Assembly: GCF_007096635.1 (NCBI RefSeq)
Contig: NZ_VKAA01000038.1
Span: 1-32,865 of the forward strand
DNA length: 32,865 nucleotides
From: Mycolicibacterium sp. 018/SC-01/001
Lineage (GTDB): Bacteria > Actinomycetota > Actinomycetes > Mycobacteriales > Mycobacteriaceae
Direction: 5' to 3'
Part shown: positions 1 through 9,067 of the stretch, in pieces
Numbering within the stretch: position 1 is the stretch's first letter
Layout of the letters: each line of letters starts with the position of its first letter
Made by a program: the position numbers and the translations under genes
The notes under the pieces: generated by a model
What the model saw: the letters and a program-made list of their open reading frames with translations, nothing else
Told to the model about the DNA's origin: nothing
Databases searched by the model: none

Positions 1-487
1 GGGCGGGATCGGCGGCCGGCATCGGAGCGTCCTGGCCCATCAGCACGACGGGAGCCGGCGGCGGGGCCACGGGTGGCGCCAGCTGCGGATCCATCGGCGG
101 GGGCACGTCGGCGGCCGCAGGCGCGGGCAGGAACATGTGGTGCGTGAACTCGGGCTGATAGGCACCGCCGCCGCCCACCTTGACACCGCCCCCCTCACCG
201 GAGGAGACCGGGGTGCCGTCGGGGAGTGTGGCCGCGGTGTGGCCACCGTTCCAGCCGACCACGAGTGCCCCGGGCTGCGTTCCGTACTGGAACCCGCGCG
301 CCTTCAACGCACCCTCGATGTTGCCGGTGTTGAAGCGATCCCCGAAGACGGGCCGACCGGTCGCGGCGTTGGTCAGCCAGGACACCAGGCCGGAGCAATC
401 CGTTCCGGCCGGTGAATCTCCGCCGCGGATGTACGGAGTTCCCGACACCTGGTTGACGAGCGTCAAAAGCGTGGCGAGTTCATACAT
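1..487 (-). CDS. NlpC/P60-like (C40) peptidase, C-terminus cut by window edge
   Basis: The minus-strand frame stays open from the ATG at 487 to the window edge (162 codons), so the gene lacks its 3' end here. The N-terminus MYELATLLTLVNQVSGTPY leads into RGGDSPAGTDCSGLVSW, where the Cys of DCSG is the expected nucleophile, and a later GWNGGHTAATLPDGTPVSSG segment supplies the His. This order fits a C40 cell-wall endopeptidase that cuts peptide stems in peptidoglycan. There is no signal peptide, and a proline/alanine-rich tail follows the domain. From memory, very similar modules occur in mycobacterial chromosomes and in mycobacteriophage tail or lysin proteins, so a phage-derived origin is possible. 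The start is not certain because the frame is open further upstream; 487 is chosen because homologous modules begin MYEL. A candidate -10 (TATTAG, minus strand 518-513) lies 26 bases upstream. Confidence 0.75.
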   Translation of the reverse strand, partial: MYELATLLTLVNQVSGTPYIRGGDSPAGTDCSGLVSWLTNAATGRPVFGDRFNTGNIEGALKARGFQYGTQPGALVVGWNGGHTAATLPDGTPVSSGEGGGVKVGGGGAYQPEFTHHMFLPAPAAADVPPPMDPQLAPPVAPPPAPVVLMGQDAPMPAADPA

Positions 488-525
488 GCGGCGGGACGCT
501 AGCAGAGGGTCTCTAATACGGCCAA

Positions 526-547
526 AATGTGTGACAGCAGGCACATT
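526..547. promoter_or_regulatory. Candidate Crp-type operator upstream of the C40 peptidase gene
   Basis: The gap 488-648 holds no gene and is more AT-rich than its surroundings. Within it AATGTG (526-531) and CACATT (542-547) form an inverted repeat around ten bases, and TGTGA-N6-GCACA (530-545) matches nine of ten conserved positions of the Crp consensus TGTGA-N6-TCACA. It lies just upstream of a possible TATTAG -10 for the minus-strand peptidase gene. Function is inferred only from the pattern. Confidence 0.35.
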
Positions 548-648
548 CCAATCTCGCGCAGCGAACACGTCACGAAAAAGCATGGTGCGGAGCAGTTTTC
601 GCCAGCAACGACATCCCAGCAAAAGAGCTGGAAGACAACAGGATTGAT

Positions 649-1788
649 TCAGCGCCTCGCGACGAGTAGGGGAATTCGCTGTTCGGCCGGCGTGAACGAG
701 CCGTGTTGACCGATCAGCGCGGACTCCACCGGCTCTACTGTGCGCCGCACCACACCAGAGGCCCCCCGTGCGGCGACCACCACATCACCGATGCGGTGCA
801 TGGCCTCGTCGGTGACCCGCTCCCCGAACCACCCCGCTGCCACCGCGTCCTCCCTGGCGACGACCCACGCGCGGTCGCCGAGAACGTCCCGCCACACCGC
901 CAGCACGTCGTCGAGGGCGCCGGGTTCGGCATAGACGTGGCGCGCGCGCACCTCACCTCCGATCGCGGACACCCCGTCCTGCAGACACGGCTCGGCATCG
1001 ACGTCCACGACGTCAGGGCCCAAACTCACCATGCCGTGATCGGCGACCACCGCCAGCACCCCGCCGGCGGGCAGCGCCCCGACGATCGACTCCACCATGC
1101 GGTCCACCTGGCGCAGCTGGAACCGCCAGGCCGGGCTGCCCGAGCCGTGCAGATGCCCGACCAGGTCGAGGTCGGCGTGATAGGCGTAGCAGAAGCCACC
1201 GTCGGCGAGCGTCGCGCTGACCGCCGCGACCAGATCGCCGATCGCGTGCACACCGACGTAGCGGCCGCCACGCAGCACCGCCCGGGTCAGACCGGAACCG
1301 GTGAATTCCGCCCCGGAGATCACCCGCACCGGCATCCCGGCCGAGGCTGCGCGCTCGAAGGTCGTCGCCCGCGGCTGAACGTCCTCCGGCACTACCCGGT
1401 CCCGCAGGTCGTCGCCCCACGGGTGGGGACGCCAGCGCAGCGCGTTGATCACCCCGACGTGCGGCAGCCGGAACGTCATACCGACCATCCCGTGCTCCCC
1501 GGAGCGGCACCCGGTCCCGACGGCGGCGAGCCCGGCCGCCGTCGTCGCAGGAAAGCCCGCGGTCAGGGTGGGACCGCGCAGCGTCGCGAGGAAGGGTGCG
1601 TCGTCGAGATGATCGTCGAGCAATTCGGCACCGAGCCCGTCCACCAGCAGCAGGCACGCGCCGGCGATGTCGCCGGCGAGGACGTCGGAGAGGCGCGAGC
1701 GGAACCCGGCGACCCCCATCGCCGCCAGCAGCGACGGTGCCACGTCGGCGAGGTGTGCGGCCCGCGGATCGGGCCGGGGGAGATCCAC
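649..1788 (-). CDS. Alkaline phosphatase family protein (type I phosphodiesterase/nucleotide pyrophosphatase fold)
   Basis: This 379-residue protein has the layout of the alkaline phosphatase superfamily. LLLVDGLGAELLDDH is the first metal-binding Asp segment, FPATTAAGLAAVGTGC carries the Thr/Ser nucleophile region, HADLDLVGHLHG gives the Asp/His metal ligands, VVADHGMV the second DH pair, and IGQHGSFTPAE the last His. It should hydrolyse phosphate mono- or diesters, but the substrate cannot be read from sequence. There is no signal peptide, so it is probably cytosolic. The start is GTG at 1788, two bases after the stop of the receiver gene, so it is almost certainly the fourth cistron of the signalling operon 1791-5022. 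That position is odd for an ordinary metabolic phosphatase and hints that it acts on a product or messenger linked to the signal. Confidence 0.8.
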   Translation of the reverse strand: MDLPRPDPRAAHLADVAPSLLAAMGVAGFRSRLSDVLAGDIAGACLLLVDGLGAELLDDHLDDAPFLATLRGPTLTAGFPATTAAGLAAVGTGCRSGEHGMVGMTFRLPHVGVINALRWRPHPWGDDLRDRVVPEDVQPRATTFERAASAGMPVRVISGAEFTGSGLTRAVLRGGRYVGVHAIGDLVAAVSATLADGGFCYAYHADLDLVGHLHGSGSPAWRFQLRQVDRMVESIVGALPAGGVLAVVADHGMVSLGPDVVDVDAEPCLQDGVSAIGGEVRARHVYAEPGALDDVLAVWRDVLGDRAWVVAREDAVAAGWFGERVTDEAMHRIGDVVVAARGASGVVRRTVEPVESALIGQHGSFTPAEQRIPLLVARR

Positions 1789-1790
1789 CT

Positions 1791-2227
1791 CTAGGAGTGG
1801 GGCAGCCGGACCACCTGGACGAAGAACTCGTCGATCTGCCGGACGGCGTTCATGAACTGGTCGAGGTCGACGGGCTTGGTCACGTACGCATTCGCATGCA
1901 GTTTGTAGCTGCGCAGGATGTCCTCCTCGGCGGAGGACGTGGTCAGCACGACCACCGGGATGTGGTTGAGTTCGGGGTCGCTCTTGATGGTCTCGAGCAG
2001 CTGCCGCCCGTCGTACTTGGGCAGATTGAGATCGAGCAGCACCAGGTCCGGCCGGGGGGCACCCTCGTACTTTCCGCGCCGATAGAGGAAGTCCAGACCT
2101 TCCTCGCCGTCGTGGGCGACATGCAGATTGTTCTTGATCTTGTTGTGCTCGAACGCTTCTCGGGTGATCAGCTCGTCTCCCGGGTCATCCTCGATCAGCA
2201 GCACGTCGATAGCACGTTCAGCGGGGG

Positions 2228-2231
<4 letters not shown>
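1791..2231 (-). CDS. Single-domain response regulator (CheY/Rcp1 type)
   Basis: A 146-residue stand-alone receiver with no output domain. IDVLLIEDDPGDE holds the acidic pocket, LVLLDLNLPKYDG holds the phosphoacceptor Asp67, VVVLTTSSAEEDI the conserved Thr/Ser switch, and AYVTKPVD the invariant Lys. The long loop after DGEEGLDFLYRRG and the C-terminal helix resemble the Rcp1 subclass that pairs with phytochrome-like histidine kinases. The ATG at 2231 overlaps the kinase stop as ATGA, which fixes the start and implies translational coupling. Its partner is almost surely the kinase encoded immediately upstream. It could act as a phosphate shuttle or sink between that kinase and the receiver-PP2C protein, since none of the three encodes a DNA-binding domain. 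Confidence 0.88.
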
Positions 2232-3813
<1,582 letters not shown>

Positions 3814-3817
<4 letters not shown>

Positions 3818-5022
3818 CGTGGTGTCCTCTCCACGCGCACCACGGCGATGTCGTCGGCGATGCCGCCCTGCCCCTGCGCCTGCTGCTCGACGGCGTCGAT
3901 CAGCGCGTCGACGAACTCCGGTCCCGGCAGATGCGCCAGGGAGCGGGCGAGCTCGAGCAGCCCGTCCTCGCCGAGCCGTTCGTTACCGCGGCCGACGTGA
4001 CCCTCGAACAATCCGTCGGTGATGAGGACGAACCCCGCGCCCTGCGGCAGCTCCACGTGGTGCGGCGTCCAGTCGCCCACGTGCAACCCCAGCGCGGGCC
4101 CGCCGGCCGGCTCCACCCACTCGACAGTGCCGCCGCCGTGCACCAGCATGCCGGGGTGGCCGGCCCGCACCGCGGTGGCCGTCGACCCCTCCGGTGGAAG
4201 GGCGACGCTCAGGACGGTGGCGAAGGTCCCTCGGCGCGCCCGTTCGGCCCGGAGGATGCGCTCGAGCTGGTGCATGCGCTCGGCGCCGCGCAACCCGGCG
4301 AACGTCAGCGCCCGCCACGCGATGCGCAACGCGACACCGAGGGCGGCCTCGTCCGGTCCGTGCCCCGCGACGTCGCCGATCAGCACGTGCACGGTGCGGT
4401 CCGAGGTCTGGACGATGTCGAAGAAGTCGCCGCCGAGCAACGCATTGCGCCGACTCGGGCGATACTGCGTCACGATGCTGACGCCCGGATCGTCGAGCAG
4501 CAGCGGCGACGGCAGCAGCCCGCGCTCGAGCCGTGCGTTCTCCTGCTCGCGCGAGCGCGTGGCGTGCAGATCGACCGCCGTCAACTCCGCGCGCTTGCGC
4601 TCGATGGCGTACAACACGGCGCGACGCAGTGTCTCCGGTTCGACCCGTCCTTTGACCAGGTAGTCCTGCGCGCCCGACGCGACCGCGGCCGAGGCGACGT
4701 GCTCGTCGTTCAGCCCGGTCAGCACCACCACCGGGACGGTCGCGTCGCGGGCGGCGATGCGCGCGAGCCCGGCGACGCCCTCGGTGTCGTGCAGGTGCAG
4801 ATCGAGCAGGACGCAGTCCGGTCGCGACGCGTCGATCGCCTTTTCCGCGTCGGCCATCGATTCCGCCCACTGGACCCGCATGTCGACGCCGGCGTCGGAG
4901 ATCAGTTCCTCGACCAGGATGGCGTCGCCGCGGTCGTCTTCGACGAGCAGGATCCGCAGCGGTTCCCCGTCACCCGGGGCAGTCATCTGACCCGGCCCGT
5001 CTGCGTACGACTCGTCACGCAC
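3814..5022 (-). CDS. Response regulator fused to PP2C (SpoIIE/RsbU-type) phosphatase
   Basis: The N-terminal receiver (RILLVEDDRGDAILVEEL, phosphoacceptor in CVLLDLHLHDTEG, Lys in DYLVKGRVEP) joins a linker helix and a SpoIIE-type PP2C domain. That domain has GLLPSPLLLDD, the metal-binding Asps of LLGGDFFDIV and IGDVAGHGPDEA, then AGHPGMLV, ITDGLFEG and GIADDIAVVRV. Phosphorylation of the receiver should control dephosphorylation of a Ser/Thr-phosphorylated anti-anti-sigma factor, as in RsbU partner switching; the target is not in this window. I prefer the GTG start at 5022 (402 residues) because GAAAGGG at 5034-5028 is a good ribosome-binding site five bases away. ATG 4986 and GTG 5070 are in-frame alternatives. 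It is the first gene of the operon. Confidence 0.88.
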
Positions 5023-5051
5023 GCTGGCCCTTTCGATGGACAATTTCGAAG

Positions 5052-5057
5052 ACATTA
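5052..5057 (-). promoter_or_regulatory. Candidate -10 box for the receiver-PP2C/kinase operon
   Basis: TAATGT on the minus strand matches TANNNT and would place transcription start near 5045, giving a leader of about 22 bases that contains the GAAAGGG ribosome-binding site of the GTG at 5022. No good -35 is visible 16-18 bases upstream, which is common in mycobacteria. Confidence 0.35.
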
Positions 5058-5246
5058 CCCGGGCACTCACAGGAACTCAGAACCCCACCTCCTGCGGCGT
5101 TGCGACCAGCGCACCCTCAGCGTCCGCTGGTAACCTCCGACCGGTCGCAGGCGTTTCCGCCCGGGGGAGGCGACCTGTGAGCTGCCCCCGAGGATCGACG
5201 CCGGCGTCAGTGCTTCGTGGTGTTCGAGGTGGATCGTCGAGACGAA

Positions 5247-6458
5247 ATGAGTGGTGTGCGCACCGGTGAGATCAGGGCCCTGTCGGGGTTGCGCATCGTG
5301 GCCGCCCTGTGGGTGGTGCTGTTCCATTTCCGGCCGCTGCTGACCGAGGCGGCGCCCGGGGTGCGCAGCGCGTTGGCACCCATCCTCAACGCCGGCGCCC
5401 AGGGCGTCGACCTCTTCTTCATCCTCAGCGGTTTCGTGCTGGCCTGGAACTACCTGGACCGGATGGGGGAGTCGTGGTCGACGCGATCCACTCTGCGGTT
5501 CCTGTGGCTGCGTCTGGCACGGGTGTGGCCGGTGTACCTGGTGACCATGCACCTGGCCGCAGCGTTCGCGGTGTTCACGCTCTACGTGGGGCGCTTCCCG
5601 ATGCCGCCGGACGTCATCGCGTCGCTGAACGCGTTGAGTTGGCTCAAGCAGGTGCTCCTCGTGCAGCTGTGGTTCCAGCCGTTCTTCGACGGCTCGAGCT
5701 GGGACGGCCCGGCCTGGTCGATCAGCGCCGAGTGGCTGGCCTATCTGCTGTTCGGCGGACTGGTCCTGGTCGTGTTCCGTATCGCGGCGGTGACCCGGGC
5801 GCGCGGGCTGATCTGGCTGGCGGTCGCCGCCTCGCTGGCGCCCACGCTGCTGCTGCTCGCCCACGGCGTGTTCTACACGCCGTGGAGCTGGCTGCCCCGC
5901 ATCGTCATGCAGTTCACCGCCGGAGCGCTGGCCTGCGCGGCGGTGCGGCGGCTGCAGCTGTCCGACCGAGGCCGCGCAGCCGCCGGCCTCACGGCGTTGG
6001 CGCTGGGCGCCGCCATCGTCGGTGGGCTCTACCTGCTGGACGCCTATCCGCCCCAGGACATGCTCGACGCGGGCGGGCTCATCGACGTCTTGTTCGTCCC
6101 GCTGGTGATCACGCTGTCGATCGGGGCCGGCACGCTGCCCGCTGTGCTGTCCACGTCGGTGATGGTCTACCTGGGGCACATCTCGTTCGGGCTCTACATG
6201 ATCCACGAGATCGTCCACATGGTGTGGAACTGGGCGGCCCAGCAGTTCGCGATCACCCTGGTGCCCGGCTGGCCGGCGAAGTTCACCGTGCTCGGCCTCA
6301 TCCTGCTGTCGGGACTGCTGGCCGCACTGCTCTACCACGTCGTCGAGGAACCCGCTCGCCGCTGGATGCGCCGCATGATCGAGCCGCGCGCACCGCAGAC
6401 CGGCCGGACCGGGTCGACACAGGGCCGGCTTCAGCAGGTCACCGCACGGGCGGGGTGA
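5247..6458 (+). CDS. Integral membrane acyltransferase (acyltransferase 3, OafA/YrhL family)
   Basis: The N-terminus has IRALSGLRIVAALWVVLFHF, the family motif with the conserved catalytic His in FHF, followed by GVDLFFILSGFVL. About ten hydrophobic helices fill the rest, and WSISAEWLAYL is the second conserved block. Such proteins move acyl groups, often acetyl or succinyl, onto envelope polysaccharide or glycolipid sugars across the cytoplasmic membrane. The length of 403 residues is normal for a stand-alone member. ATG 5247 gives MSGVRTGEIRALSG; GTG 5217 is in frame but has no better ribosome-binding site. The SGNH hydrolase gene lies 63 bases downstream. In OatA-type enzymes acyltransferase 3 and SGNH domains are fused, so these two separate proteins may act as one acylation unit. 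Confidence 0.88.
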   Translation: MSGVRTGEIRALSGLRIVAALWVVLFHFRPLLTEAAPGVRSALAPILNAGAQGVDLFFILSGFVLAWNYLDRMGESWSTRSTLRFLWLRLARVWPVYLVTMHLAAAFAVFTLYVGRFPMPPDVIASLNALSWLKQVLLVQLWFQPFFDGSSWDGPAWSISAEWLAYLLFGGLVLVVFRIAAVTRARGLIWLAVAASLAPTLLLLAHGVFYTPWSWLPRIVMQFTAGALACAAVRRLQLSDRGRAAAGLTALALGAAIVGGLYLLDAYPPQDMLDAGGLIDVLFVPLVITLSIGAGTLPAVLSTSVMVYLGHISFGLYMIHEIVHMVWNWAAQQFAITLVPGWPAKFTVLGLILLSGLLAALLYHVVEEPARRWMRRMIEPRAPQTGRTGSTQGRLQQVTARAG

Positions 6459-6509
6459 GCAGACTGTGATGCGCGGCGAGTCGGCGAGCCAGGCCGGCCG
6501 GATCGACCC

Positions 6510-6515
6510 TAGGCT
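6510..6515 (+). promoter_or_regulatory. -10 box (TAGGCT) for leaderless SGNH hydrolase gene
   Basis: TAGGCT is followed by six bases and the GTG at 6522, so the predicted transcription start falls on or next to the start codon. No ribosome-binding site is present. Confidence 0.5.
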
Positions 6516-6521
6516 GGCCCG

Positions 6522-7211
6522 GTGAGTCGTGTGCTGACGTGGATCCTCGCTGCCGCCATGCTTTTCGGCGCTGTCAGTCGGCCGGCGCCGACCGTCACCC
6601 ATCGCCAGGTGCACACCCTCGACTACGCCATCAACCGGGTCACGGTGATCGGCGACTCCTACACCACGGGCAGCGATCAGGGCGGCAACGGCCCGCAGGG
6701 CTGGGCTCCGCAGGTCTGGCAGGCGCTGAGCAGTCACGGCATTCCGGTCACGCCCACCGTCGCCGCCGAGGGCGGCGCGGGCTACTGCACGCGCGGCAAC
6801 CACGGCAGTGTCTTCGAGGACCTCACCGTGCGCGCGGTCAAACCCACCGACACGCTCGTGGTGTTCTTCGGGTCCCGTAACGACATGAAGGTCGATCCGA
6901 CGCGGCTGTCCATCGCGATGTACGGCACCTTGAGTCTGGCCCGGCAGATCGCGCGGTCGGCGAAGATGCTCGTCATCGGTCCGCCGTGGCCGACCGCCGA
7001 TCCGCCGCCGGAGATCCTGCGGATCCGCGACATCCTGAGCTATCAGGCCCAGCTCGCGAACGCCACGTTCGTCGATCCGATCGCCGCCCGGTGGTTCGTC
7101 GGCCGGCCCGACCTCATCGGCGCCGACGGCGTGCACCCCACCGACGCCGGCCACACCTACATGGCGGACCGAATCGCGCCGCTCATCGGCACCCAGCTCG
7201 CGCCCTACTGA
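6522..7211 (+). CDS. Secreted SGNH/GDSL-type hydrolase
   Basis: This 229-residue protein begins with a hydrophobic export segment (VLTWILAAAMLFGAVSRPAP), so it acts outside the membrane. Block I is VTVIGDSYTTG with the nucleophile Ser, block III is FFGSRNDMKVD with the oxyanion Asn, and block V is GADGVHPTDAGH with the catalytic Asp and His. These fit an esterase or O-acyl transferase of the SGNH clan. The tract GPPWPTADPPPE in the middle is typical of mycobacterial members. The GTG start at 6522 has a -10 hexamer six bases upstream, so the gene probably makes a leaderless transcript as well as lying just after the acyltransferase gene. The likely substrate is an O-acyl group on cell-envelope sugars, which is an inference from context. 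Confidence 0.85.
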   Translation: MSRVLTWILAAAMLFGAVSRPAPTVTHRQVHTLDYAINRVTVIGDSYTTGSDQGGNGPQGWAPQVWQALSSHGIPVTPTVAAEGGAGYCTRGNHGSVFEDLTVRAVKPTDTLVVFFGSRNDMKVDPTRLSIAMYGTLSLARQIARSAKMLVIGPPWPTADPPPEILRIRDILSYQAQLANATFVDPIAARWFVGRPDLIGADGVHPTDAGHTYMADRIAPLIGTQLAPY

Positions 7212-7218
7212 GGGCTGC

Positions 7219-7224
7219 TAGGTT
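7219..7224 (+). promoter_or_regulatory. -10 box (TAGGTT) for leaderless Dabb gene
   Basis: TAGGTT, then six bases, then GTG 7231; no ribosome-binding site is visible. It lies between the stop of the SGNH gene and the Dabb gene. Confidence 0.5.
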
Positions 7225-7230
7225 GCCCAG

Positions 7231-7524
7231 GTGATCCGTAACGTGGTCCTGGCCAAACTCACCGACGGTTACGACGCCGCCGAACTCGCCCAGATCCAGC
7301 AGGGGCTGCGGAATCTGAACTGCGCGGGCACGGTGCAGTATTCGATCGGCACCGATGCGGGGCTGCGCGACGGCAATTGGGACTTCGTCATCGTCGCCGA
7401 CTTCGCCGACGTCCAGTCCTACCGCGCCTACGACGCAGATGCCGAACACAACGCGCTGCGGGCGCGCCTGGCGCCGATGGTCGAGCAGATCGCGCGGGCG
7501 CAGTTCGAGATCCCGGCCGGTTAG
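7231..7524 (+). CDS. Dabb (stress-responsive alpha-beta barrel) family protein
   Basis: A 97-residue protein starting MIRNVVLAKLTDGYDAAELA, with the core DGNWDFVIVADFADVQSYRAY and the terminal PMVEQIARAQFEI. This is the ferredoxin-like alpha-beta barrel of the Dabb family, usually a homodimer. Members range from plant stress proteins to polyketide cyclases, so the reaction cannot be assigned. Its TAG stop shares bases with the TAA stop of the convergent amidotransferase gene (TTAG at 7521-7524). The GTG start follows a -10 box by six bases. Confidence 0.82.
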   Translation: MIRNVVLAKLTDGYDAAELAQIQQGLRNLNCAGTVQYSIGTDAGLRDGNWDFVIVADFADVQSYRAYDADAEHNALRARLAPMVEQIARAQFEIPAG

Positions 7525-8258
7525 CGCGCGTACCTGTGCGCGAACGCGCGCAGGATCGCCATCGGTTGGGTCACCGTGCGACGGCGAGCGGCATCTTTGA
7601 GCGTCTCGGCGGTGTCCGGGGCGAAGTAGCCGTGGTTCTTGTACGCGTCGATGCGTGTGCAGAGCCCATCCACGTCGAGCTCCGGATGGAACTGCGTGGC
7701 ATACACGTTGGCGCCGACGCGGAATGCCTGCACCGGGCAGTCGGGGGAGCGGGCGAGCCGGACGGCATGGCCGGGCAGGACAGATGCCGCCTCCTTGTGA
7801 CCGCCGAACGCGTCGAAGGTGTCGGGAAGACCGGCGAACAGCGGGTCGCCACGGCCCTCGTCGGTCAGTTCGACGGTGAGGGGGCCGACGGGTTCGCTGT
7901 GCTCCCGGTCGATGCGCGCTCCGATGGCGGCGCCGAGGACGCCGATGCCGTAGCAGCAGCCCAGGAACGGGAAGTCGGCCGCGATCACCGCGCCGATGAG
8001 CTCGGCGAGTTCCTCCTCGACGCGGCGCTGCACCGCCGATTTCGTGGCGGGATCGTCGCTGACGGTGAACGGCCCGCCGCCGAGGATGATGCCCGACCAG
8101 TCCGCGAGCTCCACGTTCCCGAGCGGCCGGTGGGTGAGCCCGATGCGGTGCAGGCTCTGTTCGTCGAGCCCGGCGAAGCGCATCACCGCGGAGTATTCGT
8201 CGGCGGCCGCGTCGTCCTCCCCACGGATCGACAACAGCAGGAACGGGGCACCGGCCAT
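7521..8258 (-). CDS. Class I glutamine amidotransferase-like protein
   Basis: The 245-residue protein is a free-standing GATase1 domain of the type resembling the GMP synthase amidotransferase subunit. IILGGGPFTVSDD is the early glycine loop, FLGCCYGIGVLG holds the nucleophile Cys102 in the G-x-C-x-G elbow, and YATQFHPELD carries the His of the triad with the following acidic residue. It should hydrolyse an amide, classically glutamine to glutamate and ammonia, or a gamma-glutamyl compound. No synthetase partner is encoded next to it, so the physiological acceptor is unknown. The ATG at 8258 follows TACGCT by six bases, so a leaderless transcript is predicted; a longer in-frame reading up to 8324 would overlap the divergent gene and is not favoured. 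Confidence 0.85.
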   Translation of the reverse strand: MAGAPFLLLSIRGEDDAAADEYSAVMRFAGLDEQSLHRIGLTHRPLGNVELADWSGIILGGGPFTVSDDPATKSAVQRRVEEELAELIGAVIAADFPFLGCCYGIGVLGAAIGARIDREHSEPVGPLTVELTDEGRGDPLFAGLPDTFDAFGGHKEAASVLPGHAVRLARSPDCPVQAFRVGANVYATQFHPELDVDGLCTRIDAYKNHGYFAPDTAETLKDAARRRTVTQPMAILRAFAHRYAR

Positions 8259-8264
8259 CGACCC

Positions 8265-8285
8265 AGCGTAATGACGGGCTAGCTT
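8265..8285. promoter_or_regulatory. Compact divergent promoter between amidotransferase and OSBS-like genes
   Basis: The start codons at 8258 (minus) and 8294 (plus) are separated by only 35 bases. TACGCT (minus, 8270-8265) lies six bases from one start and TAGCTT (plus, 8280-8285) eight bases from the other. Each -35 region must overlap the opposite gene's transcribed region, so the two promoters probably compete or respond to the same regulator. Confidence 0.5.
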
Positions 8286-8293
8286 GTCGGTCA

Positions 8294-9064
8294 GTGAGAA
8301 CTCTGATCGACCTCGACGACCCACCCGTGTTCGCGGTCCCCACCGCCCGCGGGCCGCGCTACGGAGTCCTGGTGGAGGGGCCCCAGGGCTGGGGTGAATT
8401 CAGCCCGCCCGCGTCGGCCTCCGACGAGCTCGCGGCACGCTGGCTCACCGCCGCCATGGAGCCGAGCACCGTCGGCTGGCCCGACGCGCTGCGCGGGCGG
8501 GTGCCGATCGACGCCGGCCGCCCGGTCGTCGCCGTCGATGACGTCGACGCAGCGGTGGCGCGGATTCGTCGCCTGCCGGACCTCGACGTGGCGCATCTCG
8601 TCGACTGCACCGCAGAACAGGCGACGCAGGTGCGGCGCCGCGTCGACGTACCGGTTGCCGTCGACGCCGACGTCCTCGCCGACGACCCGCGGTGCGCCGA
8701 CGTCGTCGCGCTCCGGTGCGGCCCGCTCGGCGGGGTCCGGCGCGGGATGCGGCGCGCCGAGCAACTCGGATTGCCCGCGCTCGTCGTGTTCAGCGGAGTC
8801 ACCAGCATCGGGCTCGCCTCCGACGTGGCGCTCGCCGCCGCACTGCCGGACCTGCCGTACGCATGCGGCCCGGTGCCACCCTGGCTGCGTGACGGCGACG
8901 TCGTGTCCAGCGCGCGGTCGTTGATCACCGCCGACGGATACCTGCCCGCCGCTCCGATGCCCGCCGGGCCGGACGCCGCCCGGCTGGCGCAGTTCCGCGT
9001 GACCGACGCGGGGATCATCGCGCAGTGGCGCGACGTGCTGCGCCGTGCCGCCGCGCTGCTGTGA
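8294..9064 (+). CDS. Shortened o-succinylbenzoate synthase-like (MenC/enolase superfamily) protein, probably non-catalytic
   Basis: Similarity to mycobacterial MenC is clear at both ends: VLVEGPQGWGEFSPPA near residue 30, RVPIDAGRPV near 70, then VDVPVAVDADVLADDPRCAD, LGGVRRGMRRAEQLGLPA and SIGLASDVALAAALPDLPYACG. MenC makes o-succinylbenzoate for menaquinone. The 256 residues are about 70 fewer than a typical mycobacterial MenC. The missing block is the barrel section with the K-x-K catalytic lysine, the first metal-binding Asp (VDANG) and the EQPC ligand. The second catalytic Lys (usual LKV-x-PLGG) is Arg141, and the usual ADES glutamate is Asp. I infer a non-enzymatic or changed role, with true MenC elsewhere. 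The frame is intact and codon use looks normal, so it is not simply a decaying pseudogene. Its stop lies three bases from that of ICL2. Confidence 0.72.
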   Translation: MRTLIDLDDPPVFAVPTARGPRYGVLVEGPQGWGEFSPPASASDELAARWLTAAMEPSTVGWPDALRGRVPIDAGRPVVAVDDVDAAVARIRRLPDLDVAHLVDCTAEQATQVRRRVDVPVAVDADVLADDPRCADVVALRCGPLGGVRRGMRRAEQLGLPALVVFSGVTSIGLASDVALAAALPDLPYACGPVPPWLRDGDVVSSARSLITADGYLPAAPMPAGPDAARLAQFRVTDAGIIAQWRDVLRRAAALL

Positions 9065-9067
9065 CCC

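Noticed and set aside
5055..5084. SigF promoter for the signalling operon (GGGTAA with upstream GGTTC)
   Set aside because: The spacer is 19 bases, longer than the usual 15-17, and no GGWWT-like element is at the correct distance.
5067..7154. 695-codon open frame on the minus strand
   Set aside because: Antisense to the acyltransferase and SGNH hydrolase genes; Arg/Gln/His-rich without recognisable motifs.
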